Shown: one piece after another, positions 18,933 to 26,521 of the stretch
How positions within the stretch are numbered: the first letter of the stretch is position 1
Layout: each line of letters starts with the position of its first letter
Assembly (NCBI RefSeq): GCF_900113685.1
Contig: NZ_FOQG01000004.1
Coordinates: 172,479 to 236,478 of the forward strand
Source: Nocardioides psychrotolerans
GTDB taxonomy: Bacteria; Actinomycetota; Actinomycetes; Propionibacteriales; Nocardioidaceae
Length of the DNA stretch: 64,000 bases
Direction: 5' to 3'
The notes under the pieces: generated by a model
The model's database searches: none
The model's input: the letters and a program-made list of their open reading frames with translations, nothing else
What the model was told of the DNA's origin: nothing
Translations under genes and position numbers: made by a program

Positions 18933-19733
18933 GTGAGCCAGAAGATCCGCGCCAACTCGGTCCTGCCCGCGCGACGCGAGCGGTTGACGCTCGAGACCGC
19001 CGACGGGCTCACGCTCGTCGCGGAGCTGGCGCTGCCGCTCGAGGGCGACCCCGTGGCCACGATCATCTGCCTGCACCCGCTCCCGACCCACGGCGGGATG
19101 ATGGACAGCCACGTCTACCGCAAGGCCGCGTTCAGGCTGCCGGCCCTCGCGGGCGTCGCGGTCCTGCGCTTCAACACCCGCGGCACCTGGAGCGAGCAGG
19201 GCACCAGCGAAGGTGCCTTCGACAACGCCGTGGGGGAGCGCTACGACGTCGCCGCCGCGATCGAGTACGCCGAGTTCCACGACCTGCCGGACATCTGGCT
19301 GGTCGGTTGGTCCTTCGGCACCGACCTGACGCTGATGTACGGGCTCGACCCGGCCGTGCACGGCGCGATCCTGCTCAGCCCGCCGCTGCGCTTCAGCGAG
19401 CCCGAGCACCTCGAGCCGTGGGCGGAGTCGGGGAAGCCCGTGCACGCGTTCGTGCCCGAGCACGACGACTACCTTCAGCCCGCTGAGGCGACGGAGCGGT
19501 TCAAGGCGATCCCGCAGGCGGAGGTCGTGCCCTTCGAGGGCAGCAAGCACCTGTGGGTCGGCGACGCCGAGAAGGTCCTCGACGAGATCGTGCGCCGGGT
19601 CGCGCCCGGAGTCACGCTGCCGCTCGCCACCGAGTGGGACGGCCCGATGGAGCTCGCCGACACCTCGGCGTACAACGCGCACAACCTCGCGGCCTACAAG
19701 GACGTCCCCGTCCCCGGTCCCGCGCAGACCTGA
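18933..19733 (+). CDS. Alpha/beta-hydrolase
   Basis: 266-residue cytoplasmic alpha/beta-hydrolase. The nucleophile elbow is GWSFG with S127. The oxyanion region is LHPLPTHGGMMDS, and an acid (EHDDYLQ) and a His (GSKHLWVG) complete the triad. The fold resembles the dienelactone hydrolase/YqiA-like group acting on short acyl or peptide-like substrates. GTG at 18933 is 37 bases after the GH114 stop, so co-transcription is possible. The last 30 residues form an unstructured tail. Confidence 0.85.
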   Translation: MSQKIRANSVLPARRERLTLETADGLTLVAELALPLEGDPVATIICLHPLPTHGGMMDSHVYRKAAFRLPALAGVAVLRFNTRGTWSEQGTSEGAFDNAVGERYDVAAAIEYAEFHDLPDIWLVGWSFGTDLTLMYGLDPAVHGAILLSPPLRFSEPEHLEPWAESGKPVHAFVPEHDDYLQPAEATERFKAIPQAEVVPFEGSKHLWVGDAEKVLDEIVRRVAPGVTLPLATEWDGPMELADTSAYNAHNLAAYKDVPVPGPAQT

Positions 19734-19748
19734 GGTTGCTCGAGACCC

Positions 19749-20291
19749 TCAGCCGGCGGTGGCCTGGCGGGCGCGGTAGGCGGCGACGGCATTGCGGTTC
19801 CCGCAGGGGGTCGAGCAGAATCGGCGGGAGCGGTTGCGGGAGAGGTCGAGGACGACGCCGGTGCATTCCTCATCGGCGCAGTGGCCCAGGCGCGACATCT
19901 CGTCGGCGCGGATGACGTCGATCATCGCCATCGCGGTCTCCACGACGATGCGGGTGGCGAGCGGAGCCTGGTTGTCGACGGCGTGCAGGTGCCAGTCGAA
20001 GGGTTCGTGGCGCACGAGCTGCGGGAGGGCCTTGCCCTCGCGGAGCATCTCGTTGACGAGCTCGACCGCGTCGTCGCGGTCAGCGGTCAGCAGCTCGCGC
20101 AGGCGAGGCCGAAGAGCCCGGATCGTGTGGAGCTCTGCCTGGTCGGCGTCGTGGCGACCGGTGTAGGCGAACTCGTCGTAGAAGCGCTGGAGGTCGGCGA
20201 GGGTCTCCAGGGTGTCCTCGGTCGGGTCCTCGGAGTTGACCAGTGTGATGGCGGCCTGGAGAGACATCTCGGTGTCATGAGCAAAAGTCAC
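19749..20291 (-). CDS. CGNR zinc-finger transcriptional regulator
   Basis: 180 residues. An N-terminal ABATE-type ligand-binding domain (AAITLVNSEDPTEDTLETL) is followed by a C-terminal CGNR zinc finger (HCADEEC, then RRFCSTPCGNRNAVAAYRAR) that should bind DNA. The start is GTG 20291, or ATG 20267, eight codons later. It is divergent from the DMT transporter at 20330 with 38 bases between them, which suggests it controls that transporter. Confidence 0.9.
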   Translation of the reverse strand: MTFAHDTEMSLQAAITLVNSEDPTEDTLETLADLQRFYDEFAYTGRHDADQAELHTIRALRPRLRELLTADRDDAVELVNEMLREGKALPQLVRHEPFDWHLHAVDNQAPLATRIVVETAMAMIDVIRADEMSRLGHCADEECTGVVLDLSRNRSRRFCSTPCGNRNAVAAYRARQATAG

Positions 20292-20326
20292 ATTGACAGG
20301 TTACGGCACGAACCTTAGTGTCATGA
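20272..20326. promoter_or_regulatory. Possible operator: direct repeats in divergent promoter
   Basis: GTGTCATGA occurs at 20272-20280 and again at 20318-20326, one copy next to each start of the divergent CGNR regulator and transporter genes. Each contains the palindrome TCATGA. Placement fits autoregulation plus transporter control, but two 9-base copies are weak evidence. Confidence 0.35.
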
Positions 20327-20329
20327 CCC

Positions 20330-21298
20330 ATGACCACCTTGACTCGTGACGACGCGGCGACTGCCGGTGCGTCGCGCACCGTGAGCGGGCTGCTCCTGGC
20401 CCTGCTGTCCGCGGTGACCTTCGGGCTCTCCGGCGCGCTCGCGCGCGGGCTCCTCGACACCGGGTGGACTCCGGGCTCGGTCGTCCTGGTCCGCATCGGT
20501 TTGGCGGCCGCGGTCGTCGCCCCGTTCGGCTACGTCGCCTTGCGGGGGCGTTGGGACCTGCTCCGTGCCAACCGCGGGCTGGTCCTCACCTACGGACTGC
20601 TCGCCGTCGCCGGTGCGCAGTTCTGCTACTTCTCGGCCGTCGGCTACATGCAGGTCGGCCCGGCACTCCTGATCGAGTACACCGCACCGGCGGCCGTCGT
20701 CGTCTGGCTCTGGCTGCGCCACGGCGAGCGTCCAGGCGCGCTCACCCTGGTAGGAGCAGGTCTGGCTGCCCTCGGGCTCGTGCTGGTCCTCGACCTGATC
20801 AGCGGCGCCGAGCTCAACGTCGCCGGCGTCCTGTGGGCGCTCGGGGCCATGGTCGGCTGCGCGGTCTACTTCGTGATCTCCGCCGACGAGGACAACGGGC
20901 TGCCGCCGCTGGCGCTCGCCGCCGCCGGCCTGGTGATCGGCGGGCTGTCCCTCGGCTTCCTCGGCCTCGTCGGGCTGCTGCCGATGACGGCCACCACCCA
21001 GGACGTGACGATGGCCGGATCGTCGGTCGCGTGGTGGGTCCCGCTGGTGCTGCTCGGCCTCGTCACGGCGGCTATCGCCTATGTCTCCGGCATCGCGGCC
21101 AGTCGTCGACTGGGGTCACGTGTCGCCTCGTTCGTGGCGCTGACGGAGGTCGTGATGGGCGTGCTGTGGGCGTGGTTGCTCCTCGATGAGCTGCCGCGAC
21201 CCGTCCAGCTCGCCGGCGGCATCCTGATCATGGCCGGCGTCGTCGCGGTCAAGCTCGGGGAGCGGTCGCTCCCGACCACGCCGGAGCTTCCCGCGTAG
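20330..21298 (+). CDS. EamA/DMT-family transporter
   Basis: 322 residues with ten hydrophobic helices arranged as two EamA repeats (first ending VLVLDLISG, second beginning AGVLWALGAMVGCAVYF). It is a drug/metabolite transporter, probably exporting amino acids or related metabolites. The repeat-end motif ALTEVVMGVLWAWLLLDE is typical. It is divergent from the CGNR regulator. The substrate is not evident. Confidence 0.9.
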   Translation: MTTLTRDDAATAGASRTVSGLLLALLSAVTFGLSGALARGLLDTGWTPGSVVLVRIGLAAAVVAPFGYVALRGRWDLLRANRGLVLTYGLLAVAGAQFCYFSAVGYMQVGPALLIEYTAPAAVVVWLWLRHGERPGALTLVGAGLAALGLVLVLDLISGAELNVAGVLWALGAMVGCAVYFVISADEDNGLPPLALAAAGLVIGGLSLGFLGLVGLLPMTATTQDVTMAGSSVAWWVPLVLLGLVTAAIAYVSGIAASRRLGSRVASFVALTEVVMGVLWAWLLLDELPRPVQLAGGILIMAGVVAVKLGERSLPTTPELPA

Positions 21299-21308
21299 GT
21301 TCGGCCCC

Positions 21309-22055
21309 ATGACTCGTGACCGGCCTCGCGAATGGGATGCCACCACCTACGACGCGCTGACGTTGCCCCACGAGCAATGGGGCCGCGGCGTTCTCGACCG
21401 GCTCCGGCTCACCGGCGACGAGGTCGTGCTCGACGCGGGCTGCGGCACCGGACGCGACGCCGCGGCACTGCGCGGCCGCTGGCCCGACGCGCGGCTCGTG
21501 GCGCTGGACGGCTCGCAGCAGATGCTCGACGTCGCACGCACCCGGTTGGGTGACAAGCGTGTGTCCTACGTGCACGCCGACCTGATGGAGCCGCTGCCGA
21601 TCGCCGAGCCGGTCGACGCGGTGATGAGCGTCGCGGCCTTCCACTGGGTGCCCGACCACGACCTGCTCCTCACCCACCTCGCGGCGGTCATGCGGCCGGG
21701 TGCCAGGCTGGTCTCCGATTGCGGCGGTCGCGGCAACGTGGCCGACGTGACGCGCGCGATCGCGTCGGTGACCGGTGGGGCGCCGTCCGACTGGGAGTTC
21801 GCCGACGACGGCTCGACCCGGTCGCGGCTCGAGAACGCCGGCTTCGAGGTGGAGGACGTCCGGCTTCGCGTCGATCCTTTCCGCTGCGACGACGTGGCCG
21901 TCCTGGAGACCTATCTCGCCACCGTCGTGCTGGGCTCCCACCTCGACGGGTTGCCGGCCGAGGAGCACGAGGGCTTCGTGCGCCAGGTGCGGCTGGCGCT
22001 CACCGAGCCGGTGATCGACTACGTGCGGCTCGAGATCGAGGCCGTGCGGCGCTGA
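21309..22055 (+). CDS. Class I SAM-dependent methyltransferase
   Basis: 248 residues with motif I VVLDAGCGTGRD (about 39-50), an acidic ribose-binding loop (LVALDGSQQMLDVA), motif II-like VDAVMSVAAFHWVPD and LAAVMRPGARLVSDCGG. The overall order resembles trans-aconitate 2-methyltransferase and other small-molecule methyltransferases. It begins 10 bases after the transporter stop, so the two may be co-transcribed, and a link between methylated product and export is possible but unproven. Confidence 0.88.
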   Translation: MTRDRPREWDATTYDALTLPHEQWGRGVLDRLRLTGDEVVLDAGCGTGRDAAALRGRWPDARLVALDGSQQMLDVARTRLGDKRVSYVHADLMEPLPIAEPVDAVMSVAAFHWVPDHDLLLTHLAAVMRPGARLVSDCGGRGNVADVTRAIASVTGGAPSDWEFADDGSTRSRLENAGFEVEDVRLRVDPFRCDDVAVLETYLATVVLGSHLDGLPAEEHEGFVRQVRLALTEPVIDYVRLEIEAVRR

Positions 22056-22172
22056 GGTTCCGCGGGGTGGTCAAACCATTGACCATCCCGGGGAGGCCCC
22101 TGGTGCAAAGAAGTCGGCGCCGCGACGCAACACCTGCGGCGCTCCGGGCGTCAGTCGTGCGTGGATGGATGC

Positions 22173-22507
22173 GTGAGCGCGGCGCGACGAGACGTGGGCG
22201 ACCTGTCGTTCGACGACTGGGCCAGCGCCCGCGTGCCCGCGCTGCTGCGCTTCGCCTTCCTCGTCACCGGCTCCCAGCACGACGCCGAGGACGCGGTGCA
22301 GTCCGCAGCTCGGTGCTGCCGCGCCAGCAGCGGGCGGCGGTGGTGCTGCGGTTCTACGAAGACCTCGACTACGACGAGATCGCGGCCGTGCTGGGTGTCT
22401 CCCAGTTCGCCGTGCGCACCTACGTCCACCGCGCGCTCGCGGCGCTGCGCACCCTGCTGACCGATCCGACCGATGTGACCGAGGAGGACCGTGATGGACG
22501 ACGCTGA
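22173..22507 (+). pseudogene. Decayed ECF sigma factor (SigE family)
   Basis: The start (GTG 22173) gives region 2 (DLSFDDWASARVPALLRFAFLVTGSQHDAEDAVQ) in one frame, ending near 22301. Region 4 (LPRQQRAAVVLRFYEDLDYDEIAAVLGVSQ, then TYVHRALAAL) follows in another frame from about 22310 to the TGA at 22507. Roughly 60-70 residues joining regions 2 and 4 are missing, with a frame change at the junction. The whole family is normally about 165-175 residues. The product cannot be made as a working sigma factor. Confidence 0.8.
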
Positions 22508-23467
22508 GCTGGAGCAGGCCATGCGTGACGGGCTCGAGCGCCGTGCGTCGCGCTCGACGACGACCGGCGCTCGGCACCCTCGGTGGGTGTCACCGACGAG
22601 CCTGATGTGCCCACCGGCGAGCCCGGTCGGCGCACGGAGTACTGGGCCGACCTTGCCGTCGACGTCCCGGCCGACTGGGGCTGGGGTTCAACTCCTCCAG
22701 CCTGCGGTCCTGGACCCAGCAGGACGGCTGACGGCCGGCGCGTCGTGAGGTTCGACGAAGCCGTGCCCTACGTCGGACGCCCTCTCGCCCAGACCGACAT
22801 GTGCGTCGACCCGCCGTCACCGCCCTCCGCCCCCTACGTCTGGCTGGGAGCCGACGTGGACCCCGGCACGATCGACCTGGGCGACGGCTGGTCGCAGGAG
22901 ACCGTGGAAGTGAACGGCAGCATGCTCACCGTTGCCACGGACGATGCGGAACTGCGCGAGCACATCCTGAGCACGGCGCGCGGAGGAGAAGTCTGCCTCT
23001 CGGAGGTCGAGCTTCGCGGCACCCTCGATCACGCCGGCGGTGTCAACCCCTCGCGTGAGCCCACCACGCTGCGCGTCTGCGTCTACCGCCGGGAGGATGC
23101 GTCGGACACAACGCCAGAGCTGGCCTATGCCGCCGAGCTGGGCCCCGTCGCCCTGGCCGCCTGCCGTCGCGCGATGTCCGAAGTCGCACCTCCTCGCGAC
23201 CAGTGCCCCACCCTCGACATCCTCGAAGTCGAGTGGGTGGTGCTCGAGCAGGTCGCCGACGACGGCACCGTCAGCGACCGGGACGTCGTCCACATGGTCT
23301 GCCCGGGGATCGACCGCGACGCAGGCGGGTTGAGCGGCTTCGAGACATCGCCGCTCACGCCGGCAATGACATTCCCGTGGGCGGTCGGTGGAATCCCCGC
23401 CGTGGTCTACGGATCCTCGATCAGCGTGGCGGGATTCGCCGACTACTTCATCGGCGGTCTCGGGTGA
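22494..23467 (+). pseudogene. Decayed sigma-linked membrane protein
   Basis: ATG 22494 with ribosome site GAGGAGGA (22481-22488) starts MDDAELEQAMRDGLERRA in the frame overlapping the sigma gene's end. The rest lies in another frame, open from before 22556 (VALDDDRRSAPSVGVTDEPD) to the TGA at 23467. The middle that should hold a single transmembrane segment is missing at about 22545-22556. The C-terminal about 290 residues (RTEYWADLAVDVPADWGWG, then several Cys) look like an intact extracytoplasmic domain. A GTG at 22583 could still start a truncated 294-residue protein. It pairs with the broken sigma gene as an anti-sigma-like partner. Confidence 0.7.
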
Positions 23468-23578
23468 CTCGGCGCGATGTTGCACAGCGGGCGTCGCGCT
23501 CCTCGGACGGCGGTGCTGGCCTTGATGAAGCGGCACCCCAGGGACCTGGCCCCACCTGCAACATCGCGCCGACTCGGC
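23466..23578. repeat. Palindromic intergenic element, copy A
   Basis: Left arm GACTCGGCGCGATGTTGCA (23466-23484) is inverted at 23557-23578 (22 bases, the same as the left terminus of copy B). Between them lies CCTTGATGAAGC (23520-23531), whose reverse complement is found in copy B at 37469-37480. The sequence just right of the element, 23572-23608, also matches the reverse complement of 37380-37416. The left arm includes the stop codon of the upstream pseudogene. It looks like a REP/MITE-type palindrome of about 113 bases. Confidence 0.75.
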
Positions 23579-23620
23579 GCACGGCCGGGGCAGGTGGGGT
23601 GTTGGGCGCACGGTGCTGGG

Positions 23621-23749
23621 GTCGTGTGCCGGAGGCAGCGCCAGGGCGCGCTCTGGCACCCACCACTCGGCACAGGGTCGGGCGGGGGTGCACAGGTCGT
23701 GGGGTCCTTTACCTCTGACCGCACTGGGACGCTGCCTGCGGCACACGAC
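23621..23749. repeat. Second inverted repeat in the same gap
   Basis: GTCGTGTGCCGGAGGCAGCG (23621-23640) is repeated in inverted form at 23730-23749 with one mismatch in 20, bounding 129 bases. With copy A it fills nearly all of the 375-base gene-free stretch 23468-23842. No coding sequence is supported there. Confidence 0.65.
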
Positions 23750-23842
23750 CTCGCGCCCGCCTCAGCCGGCGACCGGCCCAGCGCCGCGGCCGAGCACACC
23801 CACACATGAGTCAGCAGTGCCTGACCCGGGGCGGGGACCCGC

Positions 23843-25054
23843 CTACCGCGCGTCCTGCCGGCGTACGACGACCTCGCGCAGGATCAGCAAGATGGCAGCC
23901 GCCGTGGGGATGGCGAGCAGCGCACCGACGACGCCCAGCAGGCCGGCGCCGACGAGGGCAGCGATCACGATGACCGCGCCGGGCAGGTCGACCGACTTCG
24001 ACATCACCCGCGGATAGATCACGTAGTTCTCCAGCTGCTGGTAGACCAGGAAGAAGATCGCGCAGATGATGCCGGTCTTGACGTCGGTGGCGAAGGCGAT
24101 CGCGGTCACGACGACGGCACCGAGGGTGGCGCCGATCATCGGGATCACGTCGAGCAGGGCCACGACGAAGGCCAGTGCGACGGCGTAGTCGCCGAGCCCG
24201 ACGGCGAAGAGGAACACCAGCGACGAGATGCCGGCGCAGAGCGCGACGATGAAGGCGCCGGAGACGTAGCCGCCGACGTTGCGCACGATCTGGTCACCGA
24301 GCAGCGAGACCCGGTGGCGACGCGAGGCGGGGGCCAGGCGGTAGAAGGCGTTCTTGGTCTTGTCGAGCGAGCTGAGGAAGTAGAGCGTCAGGACCAGGAT
24401 GATGAACGCGTTGAAGAGGGCGCCCAAGATCTTGAGGCCTACCCCGAGCACCCCGCCGAAGATGCCGCTGAGGAAGTCGCCGTTAGCGACGTAGTCGCGG
24501 ATCTTGGAGATGATGTCGTACTCGTCGTCGAGCTTCTGGATCTGCCTGTTCTTCTGCAGCTCGTCGAGCCAGCCCGGGGCGCTCTGGCTGATCGCCGTGA
24601 CCTGGTCGGTGATGACCGGGACGATCGCGACAATGAAGAGCGCCACAGCTCCCAGGAACGCCACGATGACCGCGGTGACCGCGAGGCTGCGTCGCAGGCC
24701 GCGGCGCTCGAGGAACTCCACCGACGGGTTCAGCCCCGCCGCGATGAAGAGGGCGACGACGATGAGGAGCAGCGTGGAACCGATGCTCAGCAGCGCCGAC
24801 CAGAGGAAGTAGGCGACCAGCACGCCGAGGGCGCCGAAGAAGCCGAGGTAGAAGGGTGAGCGCTTCTCGAAGGGTCTGCCGGGCGTGCCGTAGTCGTCGG
24901 TGTGGACCTGCTCGACGGCGTGCCCGGCCTGCTCGGCGGCGTGCTCGGCGTGCTCGGCGGCCGTCTCGGCGTGCTCCGCGGCGGTCTCGGCGTGATCGGC
25001 CGCAACCTCGGCCCGCTCGGCCGCCCCGGCGGCGGCCTGCGGGTCCTGGCTCAA
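23843..25054 (-). CDS. AI-2E-type (PerM family) membrane protein
   Basis: 403 residues. Residues about 65-400 hold the eight hydrophobic segments of the AI-2E/PerM transporter family, with the long polar loop (DELQKNRQIQKLDDEYDIISKI) and the C-terminal family signature (VYQQLENYVIYPRVMSKSVDLPG). Function within the family ranges from autoinducer export to ion antiport. The first 50 residues form a His/Glu/Ala heptad repeat (AEHAETA units), probably coiled coil. The start is TTG at 25052-25054, overlapping the TGA of the upstream coiled-coil gene (TTGA), with GAGGA just upstream. Confidence 0.88.
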   Translation of the reverse strand: MSQDPQAAAGAAERAEVAADHAETAAEHAETAAEHAEHAAEQAGHAVEQVHTDDYGTPGRPFEKRSPFYLGFFGALGVLVAYFLWSALLSIGSTLLLIVVALFIAAGLNPSVEFLERRGLRRSLAVTAVIVAFLGAVALFIVAIVPVITDQVTAISQSAPGWLDELQKNRQIQKLDDEYDIISKIRDYVANGDFLSGIFGGVLGVGLKILGALFNAFIILVLTLYFLSSLDKTKNAFYRLAPASRRHRVSLLGDQIVRNVGGYVSGAFIVALCAGISSLVFLFAVGLGDYAVALAFVVALLDVIPMIGATLGAVVVTAIAFATDVKTGIICAIFFLVYQQLENYVIYPRVMSKSVDLPGAVIVIAALVGAGLLGVVGALLAIPTAAAILLILREVVVRRQDAR

Positions 25055-26334
25055 CTCTCGTCCTCGCCGAACCCGGCGACGACGTCGCGCAGCGACGCGA
25101 GCTGGGCGGAGATCGCGTCGCGACGCTTGGTCAGTCGGTCGAGCTCGGAGCGCCGAGCAGCGATCTCGCGCTCGATCTCGACCGTGCCCGTGGAGGCGAC
25201 CGACTCGGCCTGGCTGTTGGCGGTCGCCACGACCTGCTCGGCCTCGCGGCGGGCGCGCGAGAGCGTCGCCTCGGCCTCGGCCTGGGCGGCAGCGCGGTTC
25301 TCGGTGGCCTGCTTGCTGGCCTGGCTGGCGCGCTCCTCGGCGGCAGCGGCCCGGTCCTCGGCCTCCTCGACCAGCCGGCGGGTCTCCGCGGTGGCCGAGT
25401 TGTGGTGGTCGGTGGCCTCGCGGGCGAGGCGCTCCTTCTCCACAGCGAGCGTGCGACGCGCCTCCTGGACCTCGCGGTCCGCGGCCGCGCGGGCCTGCTC
25501 GACCTCGCGGGTCGCCAAGGTGCGCATCTCGCTGGTCTCCTGCTGGGCAGCCAGTCGCAGCTGGTCGGCCTCACGTCGGGCAGCGGCCAGGCTGTCCTCG
25601 GCCTCGGCCTTCGCCAGCGTGCGCTCCTGCTCGGCGTCGCCGAGCACGCGGACGCGGGTCTGGTCGAGCTCCTGGAGCTGGACCGAGCGCATGTCCTCGG
25701 CCTCCCGGGAGGCGTCCGCGCGGATGGCCTTGGCATCGCGCGAGGCCTGCTCACGGATCTCGTTGGCGTCGCGCTCGGCGACGTCACGGATCTCCGTGGC
25801 CTCCTCCTCGGCCAGGCGCAGCATGGTGCTGGCGCGGCCGCCGAGACCGGCGTAGGAGGGCGTCGCGTTCTCCGCGATCTGGGTCTTGGCGTCGGTGAGG
25901 TCGGCCTCGAGCTCCAGGACGCGGCGCTCCGACTCGGTGAGGCTCGCGCTCAGCCCGGCCTTGTCACGGGCGAGCTGGTTGACCTGCGTGTCGACCGCCG
26001 AGCGGTCGTAGCCGCCACGGCGTACGACGGGGAAACCTCCGCTCAGCGCGCTCGCGATCGGAGCAGCGGCGCGGGCCGGGGCTGCGGGGGCCGGGCGCGA
26101 GGCAGCCGGAGGGACGACGGGCTGGGCGGCGGTGCGCTCGGCCGGCGGCGGCAGCACCGGCTTCTGGGTCACCGGCTGGACCGGCTTCTGGGCGGGCTTC
26201 TGGCCAGCAGGGGGCGGTGTGGGCGCCCCCTTCTGCTCGGGCTGCACCGGGATCACCTGGGTCGCTTCCGCGTCAGGCTCGTTGGTCGCGGCGTCGGGCT
26301 CGTGGTCGAAAATGGACAGACCCTGGTCGCTCAT
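25051..26334 (-). CDS. DivIVA-like coiled-coil protein
   Basis: 427 residues. An acidic start is followed by a Pro/Ala/Gln-rich linker (about 30-100). Then comes GGYDRSAVDTQVNQLARD, which resembles the GYD-x-x-x-VD segment of DivIVA-type polar scaffolds, and about 290 residues of unbroken Ala/Glu/Arg heptads ending near the C terminus. It is probably a filament-forming cytoskeletal or polar-growth protein like FilP/Scy of Streptomyces (inference from architecture). ATG at 26334 has GAGGA upstream. Its stop overlaps the start of the PerM-type gene, itself carrying a heptad N-terminus. Confidence 0.75.
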   Translation of the reverse strand: MSDQGLSIFDHEPDAATNEPDAEATQVIPVQPEQKGAPTPPPAGQKPAQKPVQPVTQKPVLPPPAERTAAQPVVPPAASRPAPAAPARAAAPIASALSGGFPVVRRGGYDRSAVDTQVNQLARDKAGLSASLTESERRVLELEADLTDAKTQIAENATPSYAGLGGRASTMLRLAEEEATEIRDVAERDANEIREQASRDAKAIRADASREAEDMRSVQLQELDQTRVRVLGDAEQERTLAKAEAEDSLAAARREADQLRLAAQQETSEMRTLATREVEQARAAADREVQEARRTLAVEKERLAREATDHHNSATAETRRLVEEAEDRAAAAEERASQASKQATENRAAAQAEAEATLSRARREAEQVVATANSQAESVASTGTVEIEREIAARRSELDRLTKRRDAISAQLASLRDVVAGFGEDES

Positions 26335-26473
26335 GGGGAGTTTCCTCGTCGCTGGTGGGGGGTGGCCCACCCATCTTCCATGATCTGGCTGAGAGAACCC
26401 ACCCCGGCACTCGGGGCGTCTCAGCGACGCGCACCGCAGGGGTGGTCGGGCCGCGGAAACGTCCCGAAATCGA

Positions 26474-26508
26474 CGGTGACCCGCCCCTCGATGGAGGACG
26501 GGTCACCG
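26474..26508 (-). terminator. Hairpin after ccr
   Basis: Ten-base perfect arms, CGGTGACCCG (26474-26483) and CGGGTCACCG (26499-26508), lie 14 bases beyond the ccr stop on the minus strand and before the coiled-coil gene. It is a good candidate for ending the ccr transcript. Confidence 0.65.
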
Positions 26509-26521
26509 AGCGGACCCGATG

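Noticed and set aside
23468..23842. CRISPR-like or coding content in the gap
   Set aside because: Repeats are inverted and unequally spaced, not regularly spaced direct repeats; frames present lack start signals and protein-like composition.
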